Both the position numbers and the translations under genes were made by a program. Positions 7,849-15,611 of a stretch of DNA of 44,215 nt are shown here, piece by piece. Position 1 is the first letter of the stretch, and each line of letters starts with the position of its first letter. This DNA comes from Lachnospiraceae bacterium (GTDB lineage Bacteria; Bacillota; Clostridia; Lachnospirales; Lachnospiraceae), in NCBI GenBank assembly GCA_030523275.1, contig JAUNIX010000028.1:1-44215 (forward strand), written 5' to 3'. A model generated the notes under the pieces. The model had not been told where the DNA came from, did not search any database, and was given only the letters and a program-made list of their open reading frames with translations.

Positions 7849-8358
7849 ATGAAGAAACAAACTTATAGAAATATATCAGAATTTATTCGTAATTCAGAAA
7901 AAAAGAAAATGATATTGATTTATGCCAATAAAATATTAACAGCCCTTGTCTACATTGCGTATCCACTTTCGTTGGTGGCCGCATGTATGAGGGGCATCGA
8001 TCAACTCTTGCGTTCTATTTTGATACCGGCTGTTTGCTTTGTGTTGCTAAGTGTGTTTCGTAACTGGTATAATGCACCAAGACCATATGAAGTGATTGAT
8101 ATGGAACCGATTATCAAAAAGGATACGAAAGGACATTCTTTTCCAAGTCGTCATGTCTTTTCTGCGTTTTTAATTTCCATGGTGATTTTTCATTTGTCAA
8201 AACCATGTGGGGTATTGCTTTTATTCATAGCCACTTGTATTGCGACTGTCCGTGTACTTGGAGGTGTACATTTCTTAAAAGATGTGATGGTTGGAGCAAG
8301 CATTGGAGTTTTATCGTGGTTTTGTGGGAATTGGTTACTAGATATCATAATAAAATAA
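7849..8358 (+). CDS. PAP2-family membrane phosphatase
   Basis: A 169-residue PAP2 (type 2 phosphatidic acid phosphatase) protein. All three catalytic motifs are visible: RNWYNAPRP (71-79, with Arg in place of the usual first Lys), SFPSRH (97-102) and RVLGGVHFLKD (135-145), whose H141 would be the nucleophile. About five hydrophobic segments embed it in the membrane with the active site outside. Possible substrates are undecaprenyl diphosphate, lipid phosphates or phosphatidylglycerol phosphate. It starts 16 bases after the TSUP gene, with only a weak ribosome site, and is last in the MarR operon. Confidence 0.88.
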   Translation: MKKQTYRNISEFIRNSEKKKMILIYANKILTALVYIAYPLSLVAACMRGIDQLLRSILIPAVCFVLLSVFRNWYNAPRPYEVIDMEPIIKKDTKGHSFPSRHVFSAFLISMVIFHLSKPCGVLLLFIATCIATVRVLGGVHFLKDVMVGASIGVLSWFCGNWLLDIIIK

Positions 8359-8370
8359 TATATTGTCAGA

Positions 8371-8395
8371 AAATCTCGCTTAGCGAGATTTTTTT
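8371..8395 (+). terminator. Terminator of the MarR-FRG-TSUP-PAP2 operon
   Basis: AAATCTCGC (8371-8379) pairs with GCGAGATTT (8383-8391) around a three-base loop, followed by TTTTG. Confidence 0.9.
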
Positions 8396-8449
8396 GTTAC
8401 ATATTTCTTTCAATTGTGTGAAAACTTTTTAATATCAGCAAAAGTTTTA

Positions 8450-8509
8450 TTAATCCTTCCTTAAGCTTTTCTGAAGTATATTGTTATTGGTATCTTTTTT
8501 TGTTAAATT
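8450..8509 (+). promoter_or_regulatory. Promoter with 11-bp-phased direct repeats before the GT2/YfhO operon
   Basis: Three direct repeats of 11 bases run end to end: TTAATCCTTCC (8450-8460), TTAAGCTTTTC (8461-8471) and the degenerate TGAAGTATATT (8472-8482). They abut a -35 box TTGTTA (8481-8486), a 17-base spacer and a -10 box TAAATT (8504-8509). Phased repeats upstream of a weak -35 box are the usual layout for OmpR/PhoB-family response regulators. The regulator is not in this window. Sequence from 8396 to 8449 has nothing else I can name. Confidence 0.5.
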
Positions 8510-8552
8510 GGTAACTAGTTTAAATATCACATAATGGATAAGGAGTGAAAAA

Positions 8553-9497
8553 ATGAAGGTTATAAGTATCATTGTTCCGTGCTTCAATGAGGAAGAAGTG
8601 TTACCTATATATTATAATGCGATGTTAGAAGTCAGAAAAGAAATCTCAGAAGCAACAATCGAGTTGATTTTTGTAGACGATGGTTCTAAGGATGGGACAC
8701 TAGAACTTTTAAAACAGTTTCATGAAAAAGACGATAATTGTCAATTCTTATCTTTTTCCAGAAATTTTGGAAAAGAAGCTGCAATTTATGCTGGATTGCA
8801 GCATGCGAAAGGGGACTATGTAGGCTTGATGGATGTCGATTTACAAGATCCTCCGGAAATGTTGATTCAGATGTATCATATTTTAGAAGAGGGAGAATAT
8901 GACTGTGTTGGAACGAGAAGAACGGACAGAAAGGGAGAACCAATTATTAGATCTTTCTTTTCCGACTGTTTTTATAAATTTATTAATAAAATCTCAGATG
9001 TAAAGATTGTAAGTGGAGCGAGAGATTATCGCTTGATGACGAGAAGAATGGCGGATGCCGTGTTACAGATTAGTGAAAAAGAGCGATTTTCGAAAGGGAT
9101 TTTTGAATGGGTAGGATTTGAAACCAAATGGTTAGAATATCACAATACAGAACGCGTAGCTGGAGAAACAAAATGGTCTTTTAATAAACTTTTGATGTAT
9201 TCTTTACAGGGGATTACCTGCTTTTCGGTTTCACCTCTTTATTTAGCATCTGGTATCGGCACACTATTTTGTGGAATTTCGTTTCTCTTTTTAGTATTTA
9301 TCTTGGTTCGAACCATGGTATGGGGAGATGCCACTCCAGGTTGGCCATCTCTAGTCTGTATTATTTTACTGATTAGTGGTATTCAGTTGTTATGCCTTGG
9401 AATTATCGGTCAATATTTATCAAAAACTTATTTGGAAACGAAAGATAGACCGTTATATTTATTAAAAGAAGATAGTCAGGGGGAAAGTGTCAGATGA
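8553..9497 (+). CDS. GT2 polyprenyl-phosphate glycosyltransferase (GtrB/CsbB-like)
   Basis: A 314-residue family 2 glycosyltransferase that should load a sugar from a nucleotide donor onto undecaprenyl phosphate at the inner face of the membrane. The GT-A fold shows IIVPCFNEEE (6-15), FVDDGSKDGT (40-49) and the metal-binding MDVDLQDPPE (93-102). Two C-terminal membrane helices (about 230-257 and 262-288) are typical of GtrB, CsbB and YkoT. AAGGAG precedes the start. It overlaps the next gene by the four bases ATGA. Pairing with a YfhO-type protein is the arrangement that glycosylates teichoic acid in Bacillus and Listeria, which suggests surface-polymer decoration. Confidence 0.9.
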   Translation: MKVISIIVPCFNEEEVLPIYYNAMLEVRKEISEATIELIFVDDGSKDGTLELLKQFHEKDDNCQFLSFSRNFGKEAAIYAGLQHAKGDYVGLMDVDLQDPPEMLIQMYHILEEGEYDCVGTRRTDRKGEPIIRSFFSDCFYKFINKISDVKIVSGARDYRLMTRRMADAVLQISEKERFSKGIFEWVGFETKWLEYHNTERVAGETKWSFNKLLMYSLQGITCFSVSPLYLASGIGTLFCGISFLFLVFILVRTMVWGDATPGWPSLVCIILLISGIQLLCLGIIGQYLSKTYLETKDRPLYLLKEDSQGESVR

Positions 9498-11980
9498 GTC
9501 GCCAGAATAAGAAACCATATGTGTTCTTAGCACTTGGCTGTATCTGTCTGATTGCAGTTTTTCTCATTATTCAGAGGAGATATCTTTTTGGTTCAAGAGT
9601 TGATTGGTTATCACAGCATAGTGTGTTTCCAGAATATTTTCGTCAATTGTTTTATGAAACAGGCGAGCTATATCCTGATTTTGCAATGTCTATTGGAAGT
9701 GGGCAAAACATTTTCAATTTTGCATATTATGGCTTGTTGAATCCGTATGTTTTGCTTTCTTATTTATTCCCGGTCATTCCTATGGAACTATGGCTTATGG
9801 GAGTACAAGTTGTTTTATATGTAAGTTCGGTCCTGTTGTTTTATTATTGGATCAGACAAAAGGAACTTCGTGATTCTATTTGTCTTGCCTGTACTATAAT
9901 GTTTATGCTGGCGACCCCTCTTTTATATCATTTTTATGTACAAATTATGTTTGTAAATTATATGCCATTTTTATGTCTGGCATTGATTGGTACAGACCGA
10001 TATTTTCAAAATGGAAAAAGCATATTATTGTGCATTAGCGTAGGACTTATGGTTCTGACAAGCTTTTACTTTAGCATTTGTGGGCTGATGTGTCTTTGCC
10101 TTTATGCTCTTGTTTGTTATGTAAAACAGTCAGATTTGATCCGTATAAAGGATATGTTTTTGGCAGCGATTCAATATGTGGTGCGTTTGTTTGCAGGGAT
10201 TGCCCTTAGTGGATTCTATTTGATTCCAACTGCGATACCTTTACTTAGTGGTCGCGGGGATGGGGCTGCAAAAAAACAAGATTTGATGCAGCTTTTAATT
10301 CCCCTGGGAAATCCGATGAGATTGTTATACGATAACTATGGTTTGGGATTAACCACATTGGTTCTTGTCGCTATTTTAGCTGGAATCTTTCAAAAAAATA
10401 AACAATTACGATTGCTGAGTATTTTATTATTTTTAGTAACTGCTTTTCCAATTGTGACGTATGCCTTAAATGGCTTTTTATATAATCGTGTAAAAGTTTT
10501 AATCCCACTGCTACCATTAATCTGTTTTCAAATGGGATTATGGTTGTCCGATCTGGAGCAACGAAAAAAACCACAAGTGGGCATTTTACTAGCGGGAATA
10601 ATCGTGGTGCTTTATTTTTTGATGACAATGGAAGAAAATGAATTTTTCCTTATCTGTCTGGCGGACTTTGTAATTGTTGTTGTTTCGTTCTTTGTTTATT
10701 ATAAAAAGAAAAAAAGTATCTGGGTTATCATGTTGCCCGCATTGTCAATTTTGTTTTTGATTGGAGGAGTGCAGGAAAGAGTATCGCGTCCTGCAGTTAC
10801 AAGATCTGATTTGAAGTATCAAGATCGAAAAGAAGTGTCTTCTCTTATGGAGCAGGCACAGATGCCTGACGATTATCGGATGGAGTATTATGATATTCCA
10901 AAACAAAATAGCAGAAATATAAATCGGATTTTTACAATCAAACAAAAGATAACTTCGGTCTATTCCTCTACTTATAATGCAAATTATAAAACATTCCGAA
11001 ATGAGCAATTTCACATTGAAAAACCAATTCGAAATGTTTTAGCGGATGGAATGTCCCCTAATCCTATCTTTCGTCAGCTTATGGGGGTGCGTTACATTGT
11101 TGATGAGGAGAAACCGGTCGGATACCATTTATTAAAAAAAGGAACCAATAAGAATCTTTATGAGAACCCAAATGTAAGATCGATTGCCTATGGAGTTTCC
11201 GAGAAGGATTTGATATCGTCGGAAGACTACGAGACTTTGTCTTTTCCGTTTAATCAATATGTTTTTCAATTAGGTACCGTTGTTTCGGATGGTAACAAAG
11301 ATTTTAAAAACGTAAAAAAGGCGATGGAGAAACAAACAATAAAAGTAACAGACGAACATGCATTTACCGGTAATCGAACAGGAGTAAAGAAACTGCATTG
11401 GAAGGCACAGAAAGATGATTCAATCTTATTTGTTCGATTTCATGTAAAGAATCATAGCAAAGATCAAGATGTTGAAATTAAAATAGGTGACTCTTTAAAT
11501 AAATTGACGAAGAAACATTATATTTATTATAATGGCAATAAAAATTTTACTTATGCGATCGGTGTCCAGGCTGGACAGTCAGAAACGACAATTGAATTTT
11601 CAGATGGCGATTACGATATTTCTAAGGTGGAAATGTATTTGGCACCATTAAAGTTACAGCAGGAACAATATACATTTCAGAATGAAAAAAAGGAAAAGAA
11701 AACATCGGAAGTGCTTTCTGGAACGATTCATATGAAAGAAGATGGATATTTCGTTACTTCCATACCGTATGATGACAATTTTACAATATTGATTGATGAC
11801 AAAAAAGTACCAATCAGCAGGGTAAATGATGGATTTTTAGGAGCAAAATTGCAAAAAGGAGACCATATTGTTTCCGTAAATTATCACTCTCCAGGAAAAA
11901 AGGCTGGTAGTATGGTCTCTATGATTGGGATTGTGGCATGTCTTGGATTTGTGTTATTGAATCGAAGACATCATGGTTAA
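9494..11980 (+). CDS. YfhO-family membrane glycosyltransferase
   Basis: An 828-residue membrane protein of the YfhO family (GT-C type). After an N-terminal helix comes an extracytoplasmic loop with DWLSQH and a GSGQNIFNFAYYGLLNPY stretch (about 68-85) that is a family hallmark. About a dozen more membrane helices reach residue 430. A large predicted beta-rich outer domain follows (about 430-800), and a last helix (806-822) ends in a basic tail. In Bacillus subtilis and Listeria such proteins transfer a sugar from undecaprenyl phosphate, made by the CsbB/GtrB partner, to lipoteichoic acid outside the cell. The partner is encoded just upstream with a four-base overlap. The stop codon overlaps that of the convergent TRIC gene. 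The exact acceptor here is inferred. Confidence 0.85.
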   Translation: MSRQNKKPYVFLALGCICLIAVFLIIQRRYLFGSRVDWLSQHSVFPEYFRQLFYETGELYPDFAMSIGSGQNIFNFAYYGLLNPYVLLSYLFPVIPMELWLMGVQVVLYVSSVLLFYYWIRQKELRDSICLACTIMFMLATPLLYHFYVQIMFVNYMPFLCLALIGTDRYFQNGKSILLCISVGLMVLTSFYFSICGLMCLCLYALVCYVKQSDLIRIKDMFLAAIQYVVRLFAGIALSGFYLIPTAIPLLSGRGDGAAKKQDLMQLLIPLGNPMRLLYDNYGLGLTTLVLVAILAGIFQKNKQLRLLSILLFLVTAFPIVTYALNGFLYNRVKVLIPLLPLICFQMGLWLSDLEQRKKPQVGILLAGIIVVLYFLMTMEENEFFLICLADFVIVVVSFFVYYKKKKSIWVIMLPALSILFLIGGVQERVSRPAVTRSDLKYQDRKEVSSLMEQAQMPDDYRMEYYDIPKQNSRNINRIFTIKQKITSVYSSTYNANYKTFRNEQFHIEKPIRNVLADGMSPNPIFRQLMGVRYIVDEEKPVGYHLLKKGTNKNLYENPNVRSIAYGVSEKDLISSEDYETLSFPFNQYVFQLGTVVSDGNKDFKNVKKAMEKQTIKVTDEHAFTGNRTGVKKLHWKAQKDDSILFVRFHVKNHSKDQDVEIKIGDSLNKLTKKHYIYYNGNKNFTYAIGVQAGQSETTIEFSDGDYDISKVEMYLAPLKLQQEQYTFQNEKKEKKTSEVLSGTIHMKEDGYFVTSIPYDDNFTILIDDKKVPISRVNDGFLGAKLQKGDHIVSVNYHSPGKKAGSMVSMIGIVACLGFVLLNRRHHG

Positions 11981-12600
11981 TCTTTATCTAATGGTACTTT
12001 TGGCAAGTTCCATCTGAATTTTACTGCGAGAATTCTAAGAACAAATATAGAGGAAATTCCGGCTAAAATAGAAATTGATCCGTAATGTGGTTGTAAGAAA
12101 ACATATATAGTAGCACCGATAATACAGGAGCAAGCGTAAAAATGTTTTGATAGAACATAAGGTGTTTGACCAGCCAAAACATCACGGATCAATCCACCGG
12201 CAACTCCAGTTAATACTCCGAAAAAGACGCATACACCTGGCTGATAAAAAGGTAACATTTTTTGACAACCAAAAACAGTAAATACAGCAAGTCCAATTGC
12301 ATCGGATATCGTGAAAATCCAATGAAAATATTTTGTTGCTGTTAAATTTATATTGTGGTACATAACAAGAAAGGTAATTATAGAAGTTATAAATGCTAAT
12401 AAAAGCATGGTACGATCATAAAAAATGGCAGGTGCGGAATTTCCAATTACATCTCTTAACATGCCTCCGCCGACGGAAGTTATCATACCAAGGACAACGA
12501 CACCGAATAAATCAAATTCGCGTCGTATAGCTGTGGTAGCTCCAGAAATCGCGAATGCAATTGTTCCGATGATTTCAAATATACTATATAGATTTGCCAT
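11977..12600 (-). CDS. TRIC-type (UPF0126) membrane protein
   Basis: A 207-residue membrane protein of the UPF0126 family, whose members resemble eukaryotic TRIC trimeric cation channels. It has seven hydrophobic segments in two repeated halves, each with the motif G-G-x-x-R-D: GGGMLRDVIG and GGLIRDVLAG. A glycine-rich GAISG/FAISGATTAIRRE segment lies near the N-terminus. The ATG at 12600 is chosen because GGAGG lies ten bases upstream; an in-frame TTG at 12606 is too close to that site. Its stop codon overlaps that of the YfhO gene by two bases, tail to tail, with no terminator between. The bacterial role, perhaps potassium flux, is not settled. Confidence 0.88.
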   Translation of the reverse strand: MANLYSIFEIIGTIAFAISGATTAIRREFDLFGVVVLGMITSVGGGMLRDVIGNSAPAIFYDRTMLLLAFITSIITFLVMYHNINLTATKYFHWIFTISDAIGLAVFTVFGCQKMLPFYQPGVCVFFGVLTGVAGGLIRDVLAGQTPYVLSKHFYACSCIIGATIYVFLQPHYGSISILAGISSIFVLRILAVKFRWNLPKVPLDKD

Positions 12601-12630
12601 TTTCAAAATTCCTCCATTTTTTATAATATT

Positions 12631-12659
12631 ATTGTCTTATAGAAGATAAAGATTGTCAA
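12631..12659 (-). promoter_or_regulatory. Promoter of the TRIC gene
   Basis: On the minus strand a consensus -35 box TTGACA (12659-12654), 17 bases, then GACAAT (12636-12631) as a fair -10 box. It lies 31 bases before the TRIC start. Confidence 0.65.
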
Positions 12660-12681
12660 CTGATGAAAAATATTCATTTAA

Positions 12682-12716
12682 ATCTTGCAAAATATTTTCG
12701 TAATATCTTGCAAGAT
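12682..12716. repeat. 15-bp inverted repeat between divergent TRIC and ilvE genes
   Basis: ATCTTGCAAAATATT (12682-12696) and AATATCTTGCAAGAT (12702-12716) are inverted copies with one mismatch around TTCGT. The right arm overlaps a possible ilvE -35 box. It could be an operator or a weak bidirectional terminator; no strong T tract follows on either strand. Confidence 0.6.
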
Positions 12717-12736
12717 GTTTTATCTGGTGGTAAACT
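12708..12736 (+). promoter_or_regulatory. Putative ilvE promoter
   Basis: TTGCAA (12708-12713), 17 bases and TAAACT (12731-12736) are the best sigma-A match before ilvE. This gives a leader of about 110 bases with two weak hairpins: TGTACA at 12752 with 12765, and TGGCGG at 12776 with CCGCCA at 12824. I see no T-box or known riboswitch. Confidence 0.4.
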
Positions 12737-12855
12737 AAGTTCATGTGAAAATGTACATAAATCGTGTACAGGTGGTGGCGGATATACGGCCCTGATAAAA
12801 CTGGCAAGATTGAAAAGAGAAAACCGCCAATAAACCGAGGAAAGGATGAGAAAAG

Positions 12856-13881
12856 ATGAGTAAAAACATCGACTGGTCAAATTTGGGATTTGGCTATATT
12901 GAAACAGAAAAAAGATTTGTATCTAATTTTAAAGATGGCGCATGGGATGAAGGCGCATTAATTGACGATGCAAATGTAACGATCAGTGAATGTGCCTGTG
13001 TTCTTCAATATGCACAGACAGTATTTGAAGGGTTAAAGGCTTATACAACAGAAGATGGAAAAGTGGTATGTTTCCGCCCTGACTTAAATGCATCACGTCT
13101 GGCAGATTCTGCAAGAAGATTGGAAATGCCAGTATTCCCTGAGGATAAATTTATTGAAGCTATCGTAAAAACAGTAGAAGCAAACATTGATTATGTACCT
13201 CCTTATGGATCTGGTGCAACATTATACATTCGTCCATATATGTTTGGTAGCAATGCGGTTATTGGTGTAAAACCAGCGGATGAATATCAGTTTAGAGTAT
13301 TTTGTACACCAGTAGGACCTTACTTTAAAGGTGGAGTGAAACCAATTACAATTCGAGTTTGTGATTTTGACCGTGCAGCTCCTCATGGAACTGGTAATAT
13401 CAAAGCCGGACTTAACTATGCAATGAGTTTACATGCAATCGTAGATGCTCATAATAAAGGTTATGATGAAAATATGTATTTAGATGCAGCAACCAGAACA
13501 AAAGTAGAAGAAACTGGTGGTGCAAACTTCATTTTCATTACCAAAGATGGTAAATTAGTAACTCCAAAATCTGACAGTATTCTTCCATCTATTACTCGTC
13601 GTTCTCTGATGGTAGTAGCTGAAAAATATTTAGGCATGGAAGTAGAACATAGAGAAGTATACTTTGATGAAATCAAAGATTTTGCAGAATGTGGACTTTG
13701 TGGTACTGCAGCAGTTATTTCTCCAGTAGGAAAGATTGTTGACCATGGTAAAGAAATCTGTTTCCCAAGTGGAATGGATGATATGGGTCCTGTTACAAAG
13801 AAATTATATGATACTTTAACAGGAATTCAGATGGGACGTATTGAAGCTCCAGAAGGATGGATCAAAGTAATCAAAGAATAA
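12856..13881 (+). CDS. ilvE: Branched-chain amino-acid aminotransferase
   Basis: A 341-residue fold-type IV PLP aminotransferase that interconverts leucine, isoleucine and valine with their 2-oxo acids using glutamate/2-oxoglutarate. The PLP lysine is K183 in HGTGNIKAGLNYA. Other family marks are QTVFEGLKAY (54-63), RPDLNASRL (74-82), RPYMFG (126-131) and EETGGANFIF with GTAAVISPVG further on. Length fits the long bacterial BCAT subgroup of about 340-360. It is alone, with its own terminator, so control must act through the leader or the inverted repeat upstream. Confidence 0.95.
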   Translation: MSKNIDWSNLGFGYIETEKRFVSNFKDGAWDEGALIDDANVTISECACVLQYAQTVFEGLKAYTTEDGKVVCFRPDLNASRLADSARRLEMPVFPEDKFIEAIVKTVEANIDYVPPYGSGATLYIRPYMFGSNAVIGVKPADEYQFRVFCTPVGPYFKGGVKPITIRVCDFDRAAPHGTGNIKAGLNYAMSLHAIVDAHNKGYDENMYLDAATRTKVEETGGANFIFITKDGKLVTPKSDSILPSITRRSLMVVAEKYLGMEVEHREVYFDEIKDFAECGLCGTAAVISPVGKIVDHGKEICFPSGMDDMGPVTKKLYDTLTGIQMGRIEAPEGWIKVIKE

Positions 13882-13896
13882 TTCGGGTAGATGATG

Positions 13897-13936
13897 TCAG
13901 AAAGTCAGAGCATATGTTTTGACTTTCTGATTTTAT
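13897..13936 (+). terminator. Terminator after ilvE
   Basis: TCAGAAAGTCA (13897-13907) pairs with TGACTTTCTGA (13920-13930), followed by TTTTAT. The 137 bases from here to the CarD gene are very AT-rich and hold no clear promoter. Confidence 0.88.
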
Positions 13937-14073
13937 ATAGAGAAATAAATTTTCTTGTTTATTTTGATAAAATTAATCTCATATATATTTGGTAAAAATG
14001 ACGAAAATAAAATTTAATTTTGTACTCTCTTCTTTTTAAATGGTAATATAAATAATAAGAAGGAGGGAAAGCT

Positions 14074-14568
14074 GTGTATAAAATCAATGAATATGTCATA
14101 TATGGAATGCAGGGTGCGTGTAAAATTAAAGATATTGCAGAAGTGGATTTTTCAGAAAAAGGGAAACTTTATTATAAATTGATTCCCGAATTTGATAAAA
14201 ATAGTGAAATTTATGTTAGTGTGCAAAATGGAGAAAAGAAAATGCGCAGCTTAATATCACAGGAAGAAGCAACTCAGATGGTAGCTGATATTTCAAACGT
14301 TAAGAGCAGATGGATTTCGGATGACCGTGAAAGAGAACGTGCATATAAACAAGCAATCTTTGAGGGTGATTATGATGAAATCATTGGAATTATGGCCGGA
14401 TTGTATGAGAAGCGAAAAAGAAGGAAGAAACAGGGAAAACGTCAGACGGAATTGGATGATCGTATTTTTCGAAATACGAGAAACATATTTTTGGGCGAAT
14501 TGGCAATAGCATTAAATACAGATATTGAAAGTATTGAAAAAGAAATTGTACAAAACTCGAAATTATGA
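14074..14568 (+). CDS. CarD/CdnL-family transcription regulator
   Basis: A 164-residue protein whose first 60 residues form a CarD/TRCF-type RNA-polymerase interaction domain: EYVIYGMQGACKIKDI, then YYKLIP and a segment ending in IYVSV. The rest is helical and charged (ERERAYKQAIFEGDY, then a KRKRRKKQGKR basic patch), as in CarD proteins that bind promoter DNA next to the polymerase beta subunit. The start is GTG with AGGAGGG eight bases upstream. It is monocistronic, with a terminator directly after. It probably stabilises or tunes open complexes; target genes are unknown. Confidence 0.88.
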   Translation: MYKINEYVIYGMQGACKIKDIAEVDFSEKGKLYYKLIPEFDKNSEIYVSVQNGEKKMRSLISQEEATQMVADISNVKSRWISDDRERERAYKQAIFEGDYDEIIGIMAGLYEKRKRRKKQGKRQTELDDRIFRNTRNIFLGELAIALNTDIESIEKEIVQNSKL

Positions 14569-14587
14569 AAAATGGATTTCAGTGTGC

Positions 14588-14624
14588 AAAAAAAGCATCG
14601 CAAAGTAATCGCGATGCTTTTTTT
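14588..14624. terminator. Bidirectional terminator between carD-like and PRTase-like genes
   Basis: AAAGCATCGC (14592-14601) and GCGATGCTTT (14611-14620) are flanked by A7 on the left and T7 on the right. It can end transcripts from both the CarD-like gene and the convergent PRTase-like gene. Confidence 0.93.
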
Positions 14625-14640
14625 GTATAAAATTTTTTAA

Positions 14641-15288
14641 TTATCCGTGTTTAATTTCTGAATATCCAAATCCGTTGACAAGAGCATCGATTGGCTGGCC
14701 TTTCATGCAATATGGACAGTCATAACGAGAATATGTATGATAATCTGGAATATCTGCTTTGGTAAAAATAGAATTAACGGGAAGTCCATGATAATGATCG
14801 ATCGTACTAAAAATGGATGAAATTCCTTGTACATGTCCGCCATAAAAACTGATACAATCCATACTTTGTTTAATCGTGATACCAGTTGTGATCGATGCCA
14901 TTAAGATAATGACATTTTTGTCATGGAGCATTGGCAACATATTTTCGCGGAAAAATAATTGTCCAAGTTGATCGATTTCTGGGGTGATGATATAAGCAGA
15001 TTGATGTTTATTGTGTGTGAAAAAGCCCTGTTCATAGAGTTTTTCTGCTAGAAATGCTCCGATAATTTCTGTTCCGTCCAGACAAACGATCGTATCCACT
15101 GGTGTTTCGTGATTATAATGCTGCACTAAACAGGAAGCCGCTTCTTTGGCTTTGCTTTGGCGTACACGAATCGTAGTTATATCAAGATAATAATTAATGT
15201 GTGAGTTTCGAGTTGCAAAATGTCCAGGAATCATTGATAATGTAATCTTTGAATTTCTGGCACGAATGGAAAACTTTCTTGATATCAT
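14641..15288 (-). CDS. Phosphoribosyltransferase-like protein with C-terminal Cys pair
   Basis: A 215-residue protein with a type I phosphoribosyltransferase fold, closest to orotate PRTase. VCLDGTEIIGAFLAEKLY (about 84-101) matches the substrate strand and VIILMASITTGITIKQSM resembles the PRPP loop, although the usual acidic pair before the loop is replaced by Met-Ala. It ends in a CPYC motif followed by PIDALVNGFGY, which could bind a metal. The ATG at 15288 is set by GGAGGT seven bases upstream; longer in-frame starts lie in its promoter. It is divergent from spo0A and has no pyrimidine gene near it. It may be a true PRTase or a regulatory relative; activity is uncertain. Confidence 0.7.
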   Translation of the reverse strand: MISRKFSIRARNSKITLSMIPGHFATRNSHINYYLDITTIRVRQSKAKEAASCLVQHYNHETPVDTIVCLDGTEIIGAFLAEKLYEQGFFTHNKHQSAYIITPEIDQLGQLFFRENMLPMLHDKNVIILMASITTGITIKQSMDCISFYGGHVQGISSIFSTIDHYHGLPVNSIFTKADIPDYHTYSRYDCPYCMKGQPIDALVNGFGYSEIKHG

Positions 15289-15327
15289 AAAATACCTCCT
15301 CATATCTATAAAGGATTCACTACAACC

Positions 15328-15356
15328 ATTATACAACAAATGAAGGATAGAATCAA
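15328..15356 (-). promoter_or_regulatory. Promoter of the PRTase-like gene
   Basis: On the minus strand TTGATT (15356-15351), 17 bases and TATAAT (15333-15328). Transcription would begin near 15321, which rules out starts upstream of 15288 such as the one at 15339. Confidence 0.75.
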
Positions 15357-15411
15357 ATTTAATTCATAGTGGTGAGACTGTGTTTGGTTATTGTAATAAT
15401 TTTATAAAATA

Positions 15412-15430
15412 TTCGAAAAAATACGAAAAA
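15412..15430. promoter_or_regulatory. Tandem 0A-box-like sequences upstream of spo0A
   Basis: TTCGAAAAA (15412-15420) differs at one position from TTCGACAAA, the complement of the Spo0A box, and TACGAAAAA (15422-15430) follows exactly ten bases later. Ten-base tandem spacing suits a Spo0A dimer. This could allow autoregulation of spo0A; AT-richness makes chance matches possible. Confidence 0.35.
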
Positions 15431-15500
15431 CTTCACAATTTTGCTCATTTTTTCTGATGATATGGTGAATTATGGAAGAACTTGCGAACGATAGCCTCTG

Positions 15501-15527
15501 TTTGGAAAAAAGAGAAAATTGTATAAT
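15501..15527 (+). promoter_or_regulatory. Putative spo0A promoter
   Basis: A perfect TATAAT lies at 15522-15527. TTTGGA at 15501-15506 is the best -35 box, with a short spacing of 15. In the leader, ATGCCGCA (15546-15553) can pair with TGCGGCAT (15576-15583). I did not find a good sigma-H promoter. Confidence 0.4.
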
Positions 15528-15611
15528 TAACAAGTAATCAGAATGATGCCGCAGAAAATCATCAATTTAAATAATTGCGGCATGATAAAACGGATAAAAG
15601 GAGGACATGGA

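Noticed and set aside
12737..12855. T-box or known riboswitch before ilvE
   Set aside because: No T-box sequence (TGGNACCGCG type), no specifier loop and no terminator hairpin.
15543..15611. Longer Spo0A start at ATG 15543
   Set aside because: It falls just behind the promoter, has no ribosome site, and adds residues absent from Spo0A proteins.
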